Source: Salinisphaera orenii subsp. orenii MK-B5 (GTDB taxonomy: Bacteria > Pseudomonadota > Gammaproteobacteria > Nevskiales > Salinisphaeraceae). Taken from it: a stretch of DNA of 64,000 bases. The notes under the pieces were generated by a model. The model was not told the origin of the DNA. It did no database searches and was given only the letters and a program-made list of their open reading frames with translations. The DNA lies in assembly GCF_003788635.1 (NCBI RefSeq), contig NZ_AYKH01000005.1, forward strand, positions 62,001 through 126,000, written 5' to 3'. Positions 17,988 through 28,898 of the stretch are shown in pieces. Each line of letters opens with the position of its first letter. Position 1 is the stretch's first letter. Position numbers and translations under genes: made by a program.

Positions 17988-19388
17988 ATGCTGCAACTGC
18001 ACGACAGTCTCACCGGCGCGCGCCAGGCGCTGGTCACGCTCGAACCCGGCCACGTGCGTCTTTACGTCTGCGGGGTCACGGTCTACGACTACTGTCATCT
18101 CGGGCACGCCCGGGTGATGATCGTGTTCGACATGTTCGTGCGCTATCTGCGCGCGACCGGCTGGCGGGTGACCTTCGTTCGAAACGTCACCGACATCGAC
18201 GACAAGATCATCAACCGTGCCGCGGAGACCGGCGCCGCGCCGGAGGCCATCGCCGAGCGCTTTGCCGCCGCGATGAGCGAGGATGAGGCCGCGCTCGGGC
18301 TGATCGCGCCGGACCACGAACCGCGGGCGACCGCACACGTCGAACAGATCCTGGCCATGATCGAGCGTCTGGTCGACAACGGTCACGCCTATGTCGGCGA
18401 CAACGGCGACGTTTATTACGACGTGAGCACCTTCGACGACTACGGCGCGTTGTCGAAACGGCGAACCGAGGATCTGCGGGCGGGCGCGCGCATCGCCGTC
18501 AACGAGGCCAAGACGGATCCGCTCGATTTCGTGCTCTGGAAGGCAGCCAAGGCCGACGAGCCGAGCTGGGACTCGCCGTGGGGCCCGGGGCGGCCGGGCT
18601 GGCATATCGAATGCTCCGCGATGTCGACGCATTGCCTGGGCGAGAGCTTCGATATCCACGGCGGCGGGCTGGATCTGCAGTTCCCCCACCACGAGAACGA
18701 GATCGCGCAGAGCGAGGCCGCCACCGGCAAGCGTTTCGCGACGCTGTGGATGCACAACGGCTTCGTGACCGTGGACGACGAGAAGATGTCGAAATCGCTC
18801 GGCAACTTCCTGACCATTCGCGACGTTCTGGACACCTTCGACGCGGAGACGGTGCGCTACTTCGTGCTCTCGACGCACTACCGCAGCCCGCTGGCCTACA
18901 ACGCGGATGCCATGAGCGCGGCGGCCAGCGCGCTCGCCCGGCTCTACACAGCGCTGCGCGATACCGCCGGCGACGGCGACCCGGGATCCGAGGCGGTGCA
19001 GCGCTATCGCTCGCGCTATGCCGAGGCCATGGCGGACGACCTGAACACGCCCGCGGCGATCGCCGTGCTGTTCGAGATGGCGCGTGAATGCAATCGGCAG
19101 CGCGAAGAGGCGCCGGCTGTGGCGGCCGATATCGCCGCCGGGCTGCGCGACCTTGGCGGCTGGATCGGTCTACTGCAGCAGGATGCTTCGCGCTATCTGC
19201 AGGGTGGCACGGGCCGCGCGGGTGACGAGACCTACGACGCGGAAACCATCGAGGCCATGCTCCGCCAGCGGCGCGACGCCCGTGCGGCGCGGGATTTCGA
19301 CACGGCCGATCGCATCCGCGACGAGCTCCAGGCCAACGGCATCCTGCTGGAGGACGGCGCGGACGGCACCCGCTGGCGGCGTGGCTGA
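17988..19388 (+). CDS. cysS: Cysteinyl-tRNA synthetase
   Basis: Class I synthetase that charges tRNA-Cys, 466 residues, normal length. Zinc ligand Cys28 is in YVCGVTVYD, the HIGH signature is HLGH (37-40), KMSKS is at 266-270, and the zinc-site segment WHIECSAM is present. The ATG at 17988 was chosen over an in-frame TTG at 17964 because [10 protein letters not shown] aligns with the family N-terminus. A TAGAAT -10-like hexamer at 17950 suggests a promoter in the gap. Its stop lies 124 nt before tRNA-Pro. Confidence 0.97.
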   Translation: MLQLHDSLTGARQALVTLEPGHVRLYVCGVTVYDYCHLGHARVMIVFDMFVRYLRATGWRVTFVRNVTDIDDKIINRAAETGAAPEAIAERFAAAMSEDEAALGLIAPDHEPRATAHVEQILAMIERLVDNGHAYVGDNGDVYYDVSTFDDYGALSKRRTEDLRAGARIAVNEAKTDPLDFVLWKAAKADEPSWDSPWGPGRPGWHIECSAMSTHCLGESFDIHGGGLDLQFPHHENEIAQSEAATGKRFATLWMHNGFVTVDDEKMSKSLGNFLTIRDVLDTFDAETVRYFVLSTHYRSPLAYNADAMSAAASALARLYTALRDTAGDGDPGSEAVQRYRSRYAEAMADDLNTPAAIAVLFEMARECNRQREEAPAVAADIAAGLRDLGGWIGLLQQDASRYLQGGTGRAGDETYDAETIEAMLRQRRDARAARDFDTADRIRDELQANGILLEDGADGTRWRRG

Positions 19389-19512
19389 GTGCGCCGTGGA
19401 TTGCCGGCGTTGCGATGTGCCGGTATACCGCTCGGCGCGGTAACGGATGGCGCTCTGATTGGAGAAAGGATGGCCACGAGCATGCAACCGCGCTAGAGTC
19501 TGCGACGATCGA

Positions 19513-19589
19513 CGGGGCATAGCGCAGCCTGGTAGCGCGTCTGCTTTGGGAGCAGAAGGTCACAGGTTCGAATCCTGTTGCCCCGACCA
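19513..19589 (+). tRNA. tRNA-Pro (UGG)
   Basis: 77 nt including an encoded CCA. Acceptor CGGGGCA pairs with TGCCCCG. The anticodon loop TTTGGGA sits on a TCTGC/GCAGA stem and gives anticodon UGG. The T loop GTTCGAATC is canonical. Confidence 0.95.
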
Positions 19590-19675
19590 ATTCCAGAATG
19601 CACCGGGTCAGCCCGGGCCGGATCAGCCATGGCGTTGATCGGTCACCGGCATCCGGCCCATCATTCGCCGCCTCG

Positions 19676-19751
19676 GCGCCCGTAGCTCAGGGGATAGAGC
19701 AATGGCCTTCTAAGCCATTGGTCGCTGGTTCGAATCCAGCCGGGCGCGCCA
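19676..19751 (+). tRNA. tRNA-Arg (UCU)
   Basis: 76 nt with an encoded CCA. Acceptor GCGCCCG pairs with CGGGCGC, the anticodon stem is ATGGC/GCCAT with loop CTTCTAA, and the anticodon is UCU. The 3' end is unusual in context: its GCCA end is the first part of a 13-bp terminator stem, and pieces of its T-arm and acceptor are repeated downstream. Confidence 0.95.
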
Positions 19752-19792
19752 TTGCCAGAGTGCGCCGCAGGCGTGCTCTGGCAATGGCTTTT
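19748..19792 (+). terminator. Terminator hairpin incorporating the tRNA-Arg CCA end
   Basis: GCCATTGCCAGAG (19748-19760) and CTCTGGCAATGGC (19776-19788) form a perfect 13-bp stem with a 15-nt loop, then TTTT (19789-19792). The left arm starts at the discriminator base of tRNA-Arg, so the hairpin and the mature tRNA end compete for the same bases. Confidence 0.8.
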
Positions 19793-19801
19793 CCAGTCAG
19801 C

Positions 19802-19816
19802 ATTCGAACCAGCGAC
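19802..19816 (-). repeat. Inverted 15-nt copy of the tRNA-Arg T-arm
   Basis: This segment is the exact reverse complement of 19721-19735 in tRNA-Arg (variable region, T stem and part of the T loop). Confidence 0.8.
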
Positions 19817-19836
19817 GGATAATGAGCATGGTTCGA

Positions 19837-19908
19837 CGGATGCGCGCAGGCGCATCCGAGCAGTGCGGCTTGAGCCGCACTGGCCCGAAGGGTGAGCGGC
19901 GCAGCCGC
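19837..19908. repeat. Cluster of three tight hairpins
   Basis: CGGATGCGC/GCGCATCCG (19837-19845/19850-19858), CAGTGCGGC/GCCGCACTG (19861-19869/19874-19882) and GCGGC/GCCGC (19896-19900/19904-19908) are consecutive perfect stems with loops of 3-4 nt. No T-tracts follow. They resemble a structured intergenic repeat, but no second copy was seen in this window. Confidence 0.55.
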
Positions 19909-19913
19909 GAGTG

Positions 19914-19927
19914 ATCCAGCCGGGCGC
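19914..19927 (+). repeat. Direct 14-nt copy of the tRNA-Arg 3' end
   Basis: Identical to 19734-19747 of tRNA-Arg (T-stem 3' side plus acceptor 3' strand), 180 nt downstream. Duplicated tRNA 3' ends are typical attachment-site scars, but only about 166 nt lies between the copies and no integrase is present. Confidence 0.65.
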
Positions 19928-20584
19928 AGTCTTTCAGTGGGCTTTGAGGAGCAACGAAAAGAGCCGGGTTGGCGGAAACTCGTGGCTTGTTAGAAGGACG
20001 CGTCAGCGAGCGCGGCGGCGAGACGCGCGATGCGGTCCCATGTCGGTCATGCGTCGTCGAGACCGGCTGTCGCGACGGCCGCGCGGCTTGCCACGGAGCT
20101 TCCCGGCGCTGAACCTGTCGCGTTGGCGAATACTTTCTTCCTCACGGTGCGGGGTGCGCTCGGCCTGGGGGCATGATGCGAAGCGCCGGTCGCGAGCGCA
20201 TCGGCCGGGCATCGATTCGGTGGCATCGCGACGGGCCACCGTCAAGCGCAGGGTGTCGACGCGACGATCGCGGTCCGCGCCCGAATTCGCGGCGTTTAGA
20301 GCCGTCCGATCGCCGGCGCCGGCGGGAAGACTCGGCGACGGTGACACCTGTCTGCCCATCCGTTCGGATCCAGCGTACCTTGCGCTGTGGGTTCCGGGCT
20401 CCCGTCTCGTGCTGCGACAACAGCCGCAGGAACGACGTGAGCGGCAGGGCGCGTCCGGATCCACCGTATGGCGCAAGTTCCTGGGCATGGCTGCGCACCG
20501 TTTGGAGTGTGGCGGCGTTCGGCATAACGCGGTGCGATTCGGCGCCCGCCATCATGTCGGGCATACGTCAGTGATGCCGGAAGG
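19928..20584. other. About 0.65 kb without a recognisable gene
   Basis: Between the tRNA-Arg-derived repeats and the tRNA-His promoter. Long open frames exist on both strands but their translations are Arg/Ser-rich, lack family motifs and do not look like those of neighbouring genes. No further tRNA or strong terminator was recognised. Confidence 0.5.
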
Positions 20585-20613
20585 TTGGCATCGTGCGCGA
20601 AGATGGCTAGAAT
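20585..20613 (+). promoter_or_regulatory. Promoter of the tRNA-His/tRNA-Lys unit
   Basis: TTGGCA (20585-20590), a 17-nt spacer and TAGAAT (20608-20613) make a good sigma-70 promoter about 45 nt before tRNA-His. Confidence 0.75.
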
Positions 20614-20659
20614 ACGCCGCCTGTCGCGCAGCAGTGCGGCAGCGCGGACAGATGTCGAT

Positions 20660-20736
20660 GGTGGGCGTAGCTCAGTTGGTAGAGCCCCGGATTGTGATTC
20701 CGGTCGTCGTGGGTTCGAGTCCCATCGTCCACCCCA
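20660..20736 (+). tRNA. tRNA-His (GUG)
   Basis: 77 nt counting the extra G(-1) at 20660 that pairs with the discriminator C at 20733, the tRNA-His identity feature. Acceptor GTGGGCG pairs with CGTCCAC (one G-T). The anticodon loop TTGTGAT gives GUG, and CCA is encoded. Confidence 0.95.
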
Positions 20737-20774
20737 TCTCTGTGCGACAAGGGCATCGCTTGTCCTTGACGGTC

Positions 20775-20849
<75 letters not shown>

Positions 20850-20943
20850 TTTTCCCGCCCGATTGCCGCTCGGCCGCCGGGCTGCGGTTGAATGCGTGCC
20901 GCTTGATCCCATCTCCCGGGTGTATCGGATCAAGGAGTCACGC

Positions 20944-21936
20944 ATGGAAACGCTGGATCTCGACGGCAACGGTCTGACGGCGTCGCGCATCGGCCTGGGC
21001 ACCTGGGCGATCGGCGGCTGGATGTGGGGTGGCACCGATGAAGCCGAATCCATCCGCACCATTCAGAGCGCGCCCGATCACGGGGTGACGCTGATCGATA
21101 CCGCGCCGGTCTACGGTTTCGGCGCCTCCGAGGAACTGGTCGGCAAGGCCGTGAAACAGGGCGGCATGCGCGATCGGGTCGTGCTCGCGACCAAATGCGC
21201 GCTGGAATGGGACGCCAAGGAGCGCGTCGCGCGCAACGCCAGCCGCAAGCGCATCGTCAAGGAGGCCGAGGATTCCCTGCGCCGGCTGCAGACCGACGTC
21301 ATCGATCTGCTGCAGGTGCACTGGCCCGACCCGCAGGTGGACGTGCGCGAGACCGCGGAAGCCATGGCGGAGCTGCGCGAAGCCGGCAAGATCCGCGCGA
21401 TCGGCGTCTCGAATTTCTCGCCCGAGCAGCTGGATGCGTTCAGCGAGATCGCGCCGGTGGATGTCGCGCAGAATCCCTACAATTTGTTCGAGCGCCAGAT
21501 CGACGCCGACGTGCTGTCGTGGATCCGCGAACACGACACTCGACTGCTCGCCTACGGGGCGCTGTGCCGCGGCCTGCTGTCGGGGCGCATGCACGCCGAT
21601 CGCGAGTTCCCGGGCGATGACCTGCGCAATGCCGATCCGAAATTCGAGCAGCCGCGCTTCGGTCAGTATCTCGCCGCGGTCGACGCGCTCGAGACCTTCG
21701 CCCAGGAGCAGTTCGGCAAGCACGTGCTGGAGCTGGCCATCCGCTGGGTGCTCGACCAGTACCCGCGGAGCGTGGCCCTGTGGGGCGCGCGCCAGCCCAC
21801 GCAGCTCGATCCGGTCGACGGCGTCTGGGATTGGCACCTGGACGACGATGCCCGCGGCGAGATCGAGCGCATCGTGGACACGCATGTGACCGATCCGGTG
21901 GGGCCGGAATTCATGGCACCGCCGACGCGCGGGTGA
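20944..21936 (+). CDS. Aldo/keto reductase
   Basis: Cytosolic NADPH-dependent oxidoreductase of the AKR superfamily, 330 residues. The catalytic tetrad is visible as Asp52 and Tyr57 (DTAPVYGFG), Lys84 (ATKC) and His126 (LQVHWPD). ALWGARQPTQL near the C-terminus is the cofactor-binding region. The ATG at 20944 has an ideal AAGGAG. The substrate cannot be told from sequence. It appears to be a single-gene unit between the tRNAs and tig. Confidence 0.93.
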   Translation: METLDLDGNGLTASRIGLGTWAIGGWMWGGTDEAESIRTIQSAPDHGVTLIDTAPVYGFGASEELVGKAVKQGGMRDRVVLATKCALEWDAKERVARNASRKRIVKEAEDSLRRLQTDVIDLLQVHWPDPQVDVRETAEAMAELREAGKIRAIGVSNFSPEQLDAFSEIAPVDVAQNPYNLFERQIDADVLSWIREHDTRLLAYGALCRGLLSGRMHADREFPGDDLRNADPKFEQPRFGQYLAAVDALETFAQEQFGKHVLELAIRWVLDQYPRSVALWGARQPTQLDPVDGVWDWHLDDDARGEIERIVDTHVTDPVGPEFMAPPTRG

Positions 21937-22053
21937 TGGCCCGGAATAATGGCCTTCCCCACGCTTGATATACTCGTAGGTTGATCGACGCGCGCGCCGC
22001 CGCCGTCCGGTCGGCTTGATTCAACGCAGATACTGGATAATTCGAGGTAATTG

Positions 22054-23379
22054 ATGGACGTTTCCGTAGAAAACCCCGGTGGCCTGGCCCGTCGGCTCAA
22101 GGTGCAGATCCCGGCGGAGCGCGTGACCGAGGCGGTCGACGCCAAGGTTCGGCGCGTGGGCGAACACGCCAAGATCCCGGGTTTTCGTCCGGGCAAGGTG
22201 CCGACCAAGGTGCTGTATCAGCGCTATGGGGCGCAGGCGCGCCAGGAGGCCGCCGGCGAGCTCGTGCAGAGCGTCTATCCAGAAGCCATCGAGCAGAGCG
22301 AGCTCAAGCCTGCGGGCCAGCCGCAGATCGAACTCGGTGAAGTCAAGGAGCACGAACCCCTCGAGTTCACCGCGACCTTCGACGTCTATCCCGAGATCGA
22401 GCTCAAGGGCCTGGACGATATCGCGGTCGAAAAGCCTGTGGCCGAAGTCACGGATGCCGACGTCGACAAGACGATCGAACGCATCCGCGATCAGAACAAG
22501 ACCTGGGAGAGCGTCGAGCGTGAATCCCGTGACGGCGATCAGGCCGTGGTCGACTACGTCGGCCGGATCGACGGCGAGGCGTTCGAGGGCGGCTCGGGCG
22601 AGGATATCGAGGTCAATCTCGGCGAGCAGCAGTTCCTGCCGGATCTCGAGCGCGCGCTGGTCGGGCGCAAGGCCGGTGAGGAATTCGACGTCGACGTGAG
22701 CTTCCCCGACGACTACGGGGCCAAGGATCTGGCCGGCAAGACCGCCAACTTCGAGGTCACCGTCAAGGACATCAAGGAGCCCAAGCCGGCCGAGATCGAT
22801 GAGGCCTTCCTGCAGCAGATGGGCATCGAAGAGGGCGGCGTGGACGAGCTCAAGTCCAAGGTCCGCGAGTCGCTGGAGCAGGAGGCGCGCCACGCCGCCG
22901 ACACGCGCGTGAAGACCCAGACCATGGACGCCCTGCACGGCGCCAATCCGATCGACGTGCCCGAGTCCATGGTGGCGCAGGAAATCGAGCGCATGCGCAA
23001 GGAAGCGATGCAGCGCATGCCCGAGCAGATGCAGCAGGACGAGGAGCAGGCCAAGCAGCTGCTGCCCGACGAGGCGCTGCGCGAGCAGGCCGAACGCCGC
23101 GTGGCGCTGGGTCTGCTGATCGCCGAGGTCATCTCGGAAAAGGAGCTGGAGCTCGATCAGGAGCGCGTCAACGCCAAGATGGAAGAGGTGGCCGCCGGCT
23201 ACGGCGACCAGGCCGAGCAGGTCAAGCAGTACTATCAGCAGAATCCGCAGCTGATGCAGGGCCTGCAGGCCATGGTCATGGAAGAGCAGGTCATCGACAA
23301 GCTGCTGGAGGGCGCGACCGTGACCGAGAAAACGGTCGAGCTCGACGAACTACTCAACGCCAATCGCGAGGACGGCTAA
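22054..23379 (+). CDS. tig: Trigger factor
   Basis: Ribosome-bound chaperone and prolyl isomerase that meets nascent chains at the exit tunnel. It is 441 residues. The N-terminal ribosome-binding domain contains GFRPGKVP (about 45-52), the family's ribosome-contact signature. The central FKBP domain (about 160-245) carries [14 protein letters not shown], and a helical C-terminal chaperone domain follows. It starts the tig-clpP-clpX-lon block seen in most gammaproteobacteria. GAGG precedes the ATG. Confidence 0.97.
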   Translation: MDVSVENPGGLARRLKVQIPAERVTEAVDAKVRRVGEHAKIPGFRPGKVPTKVLYQRYGAQARQEAAGELVQSVYPEAIEQSELKPAGQPQIELGEVKEHEPLEFTATFDVYPEIELKGLDDIAVEKPVAEVTDADVDKTIERIRDQNKTWESVERESRDGDQAVVDYVGRIDGEAFEGGSGEDIEVNLGEQQFLPDLERALVGRKAGEEFDVDVSFPDDYGAKDLAGKTANFEVTVKDIKEPKPAEIDEAFLQQMGIEEGGVDELKSKVRESLEQEARHAADTRVKTQTMDALHGANPIDVPESMVAQEIERMRKEAMQRMPEQMQQDEEQAKQLLPDEALREQAERRVALGLLIAEVISEKELELDQERVNAKMEEVAAGYGDQAEQVKQYYQQNPQLMQGLQAMVMEEQVIDKLLEGATVTEKTVELDELLNANREDG

Positions 23380-23407
23380 CCGCCGCGCGATCGAGGAAGC
23401 AACGGTT

Positions 23408-24052
23408 ATGGCAGATCGCAACGACGACAACGTGCCGGCCCAGAATCTGGGCCTCATCCCCATGGTCATCGAGCAGACCGCCCGCGGCGAGCGCTCGTTC
23501 GACATCTATTCGCGCCTGCTCAAGGAGCGCGTCATCTTCGTGGTCGGTCCCATCGACGACCACATGGCCAATCTGATTGTCGCGCAGCTGCTGTTCCTGG
23601 AGTCCGACAATCCGGACAAGGACATCCAGCTCTACATCAACTCGCCGGGCGGCGTGATCACGGCCGGTATGTCGATCTACGACACCATGCAGTTCATCAA
23701 ACCGGACGTGGCCACGATGTGTCTCGGCCAGGCCGCGAGCATGGGGGCGGTGCTGCTGGCCGGCGGCGCCCAGGGCAAGCGCTACGGCCTGCCCAACTCG
23801 CGCGTGATGATCCATCAGCCGCTGGGCGGCTTCCAGGGTCAGGCCACGGACATCGAAATCCACGCGCGCGAGATCCTGCATGCGCGCGAGCGCCTCAACG
23901 AGGTGCTGGCGCATCACACCGGCCAGCCGCTCGACCGGATCAAGCGTGACACCGAGCGCGACTACTTCATGAGCGCGAAGGACGCCACCGAATACGGCGT
24001 CATGGACGATGTGCTCACCTCGCGTGCGGCGCTTGCGGAGAAGTCCAAGTAG
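23408..24052 (+). CDS. clpP: ATP-dependent Clp protease proteolytic subunit
   Basis: Serine peptidase that forms the double-heptamer chamber fed by ClpX. It is 214 residues. The catalytic triad is Ser111 (GQAASMGA), His136 (MIHQPLGG) and Asp185 (in the [10 protein letters not shown] region). A short N-terminal propeptide is expected, as in E. coli. The gene starts 28 nt after tig, and clpX follows after 160 nt. Confidence 0.98.
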   Translation: MADRNDDNVPAQNLGLIPMVIEQTARGERSFDIYSRLLKERVIFVVGPIDDHMANLIVAQLLFLESDNPDKDIQLYINSPGGVITAGMSIYDTMQFIKPDVATMCLGQAASMGAVLLAGGAQGKRYGLPNSRVMIHQPLGGFQGQATDIEIHAREILHARERLNEVLAHHTGQPLDRIKRDTERDYFMSAKDATEYGVMDDVLTSRAALAEKSK

Positions 24053-24212
24053 TCACTTGCCGTTCATTCGGCACGCCCGCGGCACGGCCGACGATCGATC
24101 GGCTGTGCCGCAGCGCGATGCGGGGTTTGACGGTTGAAACTTCGTGACAAGCGTTCGCGCGATATGCCATACAGGGTATATCGACCGCCTGTTTTTTGAG
24201 AGGTCCCAGACC

Positions 24213-25490
24213 ATGGCAGAAGAATCCAACGGCAACAGCGGCTCCAACGGCAACTCGGGGCGCACGCTCTACTGCTCCTTCTGCGGCAAGTCCGAACACG
24301 AGGTGCGCAAGCTGATTGCCGGCCCGTCGGTATTCATCTGCGACGAGTGCGTCGATCTGTGCAACGACATCATGCGCGAGGAGCTTGCGAGCAAGCCGGC
24401 CAAGCAGGGCCTGCCGAGCCCGCAGGAGATCCGGCGCGTCCTCGACGACTACGTCATCGGCCAGGAGCCGGCCAAGAAGATTCTGGCCGTCGCCGTGTAC
24501 AACCACTACAAGCGCCTGAACGCCGAGGCCGCCGAGGACGACGTCGAGCTGCAGAAGTCCAACATCCTGATGATCGGGCCGACCGGCTGCGGCAAGACGC
24601 TGCTCGCCGAGACCCTGGCCCGGCTGCTGGACGTGCCCTTCGCAATCGCCGACGCCACCACGCTCACGGAAGCGGGCTACGTCGGTGAGGACGTCGAGAA
24701 CATCATCCAGAAGCTGCTGCAGAAGTGCGACTACGATGTCGACAAGGCCCAGCGCGGCATCGTCTACATCGACGAGATCGACAAGATCTCGCGCAAGTCG
24801 GAGAACCCGTCCATCACCCGCGACGTGTCGGGCGAGGGCGTGCAGCAGGCCCTGCTCAAGCTGATCGAGGGCACCACGGCCTCGATCCCGCCGCAGGGCG
24901 GGCGCAAGCACCCGCAGCAGGAGTTCCTGCAGGTCGATACCTCGGGCATCCTGTTCATCGTGGGCGGCGCGTTCGCCGGCCTGGATCAGACGATCCAGAC
25001 TCGCGAAGGGCGCTCCGGCATCGGCTTCTCGGCCGAGGTCAAGGGCGCGTCCGAAAAACGCTCGCTGGGCGAGATGCTGGCCACCGTGGAGCCGGAGGAT
25101 CTGGTCAAGTACGGGCTGATTCCCGAGTTCGTCGGTCGGCTGCCGGTCGTGGCCACGCTCGAGGAGCTGGACGAGACCGCGCTCATCTCGATCCTGCGCG
25201 AGCCCAAGAATGCGCTGACCAAGCAGTATGCGAAGCTCTTCGAAATGGAGAACTGCGAGCTCGAGCTGCGCGAGGATGCGCTCCGGGCGATCGCACACCG
25301 CGCGATGGAACGCAAGACCGGCGCCCGCGGCCTGCGCACGATCCTGGAATCGATCCTGCTCGACGTGATGTACGAACTGCCGGCGATGGAGAACGTCTCC
25401 AAGGTGGTCGTCGACGAGGCGGTGGTCAAAGGCGATGCTCAGCCCTATATCGTCTACGAGAACGCCGACGCCAGCCGCGCGGGGGCGTGA
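24213..25490 (+). CDS. clpX: ATP-dependent Clp protease ATP-binding subunit ClpX
   Basis: AAA+ unfoldase that delivers substrates to ClpP. It is 425 residues. The N-terminal zinc-binding domain has CSFCGK and CDECVDLC. Walker A is GPTGCGKT, Walker B is IVYIDEIDK, the pore loop is GYVG, and GIGF in [11 protein letters not shown] is the ClpP-docking loop. The start at 24213 is chosen because GAGAGG precedes it and MAEESNG begins the family-typical flexible N-terminus. A hairpin terminator follows the stop. Confidence 0.98.
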   Translation: MAEESNGNSGSNGNSGRTLYCSFCGKSEHEVRKLIAGPSVFICDECVDLCNDIMREELASKPAKQGLPSPQEIRRVLDDYVIGQEPAKKILAVAVYNHYKRLNAEAAEDDVELQKSNILMIGPTGCGKTLLAETLARLLDVPFAIADATTLTEAGYVGEDVENIIQKLLQKCDYDVDKAQRGIVYIDEIDKISRKSENPSITRDVSGEGVQQALLKLIEGTTASIPPQGGRKHPQQEFLQVDTSGILFIVGGAFAGLDQTIQTREGRSGIGFSAEVKGASEKRSLGEMLATVEPEDLVKYGLIPEFVGRLPVVATLEELDETALISILREPKNALTKQYAKLFEMENCELELREDALRAIAHRAMERKTGARGLRTILESILLDVMYELPAMENVSKVVVDEAVVKGDAQPYIVYENADASRAGA

Positions 25491-25515
25491 CCCGAAGGCC
25501 CGGTCGCGGCCGGGC

Positions 25516-25558
25516 GGCGCCGGCGTCGATTGAAATCGGCCCCGGCGCCCGCATTTTT
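25516..25558 (+). terminator. Terminator of clpX (overlaps lon promoter region)
   Basis: GGCGCCGG (25516-25523) pairs with CCGGCGCC (25542-25549), with an inner CGAT/ATCG stem and TGAA loop, then TTTTT at 25554-25558. The same bases contain a heat-shock-like promoter for lon. Confidence 0.7.
25530..25556 (+). promoter_or_regulatory. Sigma-32-like (heat shock) promoter of lon
   Basis: TTGAAA (25530-25535), 13-nt spacer, then CCGCATTT (25549-25556) resembles the sigma-32 pattern CTTGAAA-N11-15-CCCCATNT. lon is a classical heat-shock gene. Predicted start near 25563. Confidence 0.5.
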
Positions 25559-25574
25559 CAAGCAAATTCACAGG

Positions 25575-25600
25575 GGCCGGCGCAATGCCGGCCGCTTTTT
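25575..25600 (+). terminator. Terminator-like hairpin in the lon leader
   Basis: GGCCGGC (25575-25581), loop GCAAT, GCCGGCC (25587-25593), then GC and TTTTT (25596-25600). It ends 14 nt before the lon ATG, immediately before the SD (GAGG at 25605-25608), so all transcription into lon must pass it. Confidence 0.75.
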
Positions 25601-25614
25601 ACGCGAGGCTTCCA

Positions 25615-28002
<2,388 letters not shown>

Positions 28003-28045
28003 TCACGACCGGGCCGGGCGATGCGCGAGTCGGCGAAAGCCTTTG

Positions 28046-28075
28046 TTGACGCTGCAAAGAGGCGCTTGGTATAAC
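28046..28075 (+). promoter_or_regulatory. hupB promoter
   Basis: TTGACG (28046-28051), 18-nt spacer, TATAAC (28070-28075): a strong sigma-70 match about 140 nt before the HU gene, implying a leader of roughly 130 nt. Confidence 0.75.
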
Positions 28076-28214
28076 AGCCGCTTATGCCCGCGCCGCCCGG
28101 CTTGATCGAGGCGGCGCGGACGCGCATGGTCGGCGATGCGTTCGCGATCGAGCGTTGCTTGAAGGCCCGGTCCCGCGGGTTCAAAATCGTATTCACTCCT
28201 CAGGGGATTTAGTT

Positions 28215-28487
28215 ATGAACAAAACCGAACTTGTCGATGCGGTCGCCGCCGATGCGGACCTGTCGAAGGCGGACGCCTCCCGGGCGGTAGACGCCATGAT
28301 CGATTCGGTCACCGATGCACTGAAGAAGGGCGACAAGGTATCGCTGGTCGGCTTTGGCGTGTTCTCCGTTCGTGAACGTGCCGCCCGTCAGGGCCGCAAT
28401 CCGAAGACCGGTCAGTCGATCACGATCCCTTCCGGAAAAACTCCTGGCTTCAAGGCTGGTAAAGCACTCAAAGACGCTGTAAACTAG
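28215..28487 (+). CDS. hupB: DNA-binding protein HU-beta
   Basis: Nucleoid protein that bends DNA as a dimer, 90 residues. The HU/IHF fold is clear: [11 protein letters not shown] start, [18 protein letters not shown] (about 46-63, the HU signature) and [26 protein letters not shown] at the end. The ATG at 28215 has AGGGG upstream, and the protein has the usual length. Its place after lon is the conserved gammaproteobacterial order. Confidence 0.98.
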   Translation: MNKTELVDAVAADADLSKADASRAVDAMIDSVTDALKKGDKVSLVGFGVFSVRERAARQGRNPKTGQSITIPSGKTPGFKAGKALKDAVN

Positions 28488-28530
28488 CGCGCCTTCGCTG
28501 GGTGAACGGCGAAAGCCGACACGCCGGGCA

Positions 28531-28606
28531 GGGTGCTTAGCTCAGTTGGTAGAGCGTCGCCCTTACAAGGCGAATGTCGGCGGTTCGAATCCGTCAGCAC
28601 CCACCA
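28531..28606 (+). tRNA. tRNA-Val (UAC)
   Basis: 76 nt with an encoded CCA. Acceptor GGGTGCT pairs with AGCACCC, anticodon stem TCGCC/GGCGA, loop CTTACAA, anticodon UAC. Confidence 0.95.
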
Positions 28607-28617
28607 AAAAAGTTTTC

Positions 28618-28694
28618 GGAGCGGTAGTTCAGCTGGTTAGAATGCCGGCCTGTCACGCCGGAGGTCGCGGGTTCGAGTCCCGTCCGCTCCGCCA
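28618..28694 (+). tRNA. tRNA-Asp (GUC)
   Basis: 77 nt with an encoded CCA, 11 nt after tRNA-Val. Acceptor GGAGCGG pairs with CCGCTCC, anticodon stem CCGGC/GCCGG, loop CTGTCAC, anticodon GUC, discriminator G as required for Asp identity. Confidence 0.95.
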
Positions 28695-28737
28695 TACGAT
28701 GGATGCCGATCGCCACGATCGGCACATATCGAGAAAA

Positions 28738-28763
28738 GGGCGCACTTCGGGCGCCCTTTTTTT
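28738..28763 (+). terminator. Terminator of the tRNA-Val/tRNA-Asp unit
   Basis: GGGCGC (28738-28743), loop ACTTCGG, GCGCCC (28751-28756), then seven T; the flanking AAAA/TTTT extend the stem. Confidence 0.92.
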
Positions 28764-28898
28764 ATGCGTGCAACCACTGCGTGATGCAGTCGAAGGCTGC
28801 CGCGCGAACGCCCATGCGGCACAATGGGCGGTCGGTGCCGGCCCAACGGCCGCGCCGGTCATCGCATTCAAGGACTGAGGGACGCGGGAGCGAGATCA

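Noticed and set aside
19734-19927. Active integrative element at tRNA-Arg
   Set aside because: Only about 166 nt between the repeated ends and no integrase or mobility gene; treated as a scar or unknown small element.
24125-24175. Sigma-32 promoter for clpX (GTTGAAA at about 24132)
   Set aside because: The spacer to any CCCAT-like -10 is about 20 nt, too long; clpX is probably read from its own sigma-70 promoter or from clpP.
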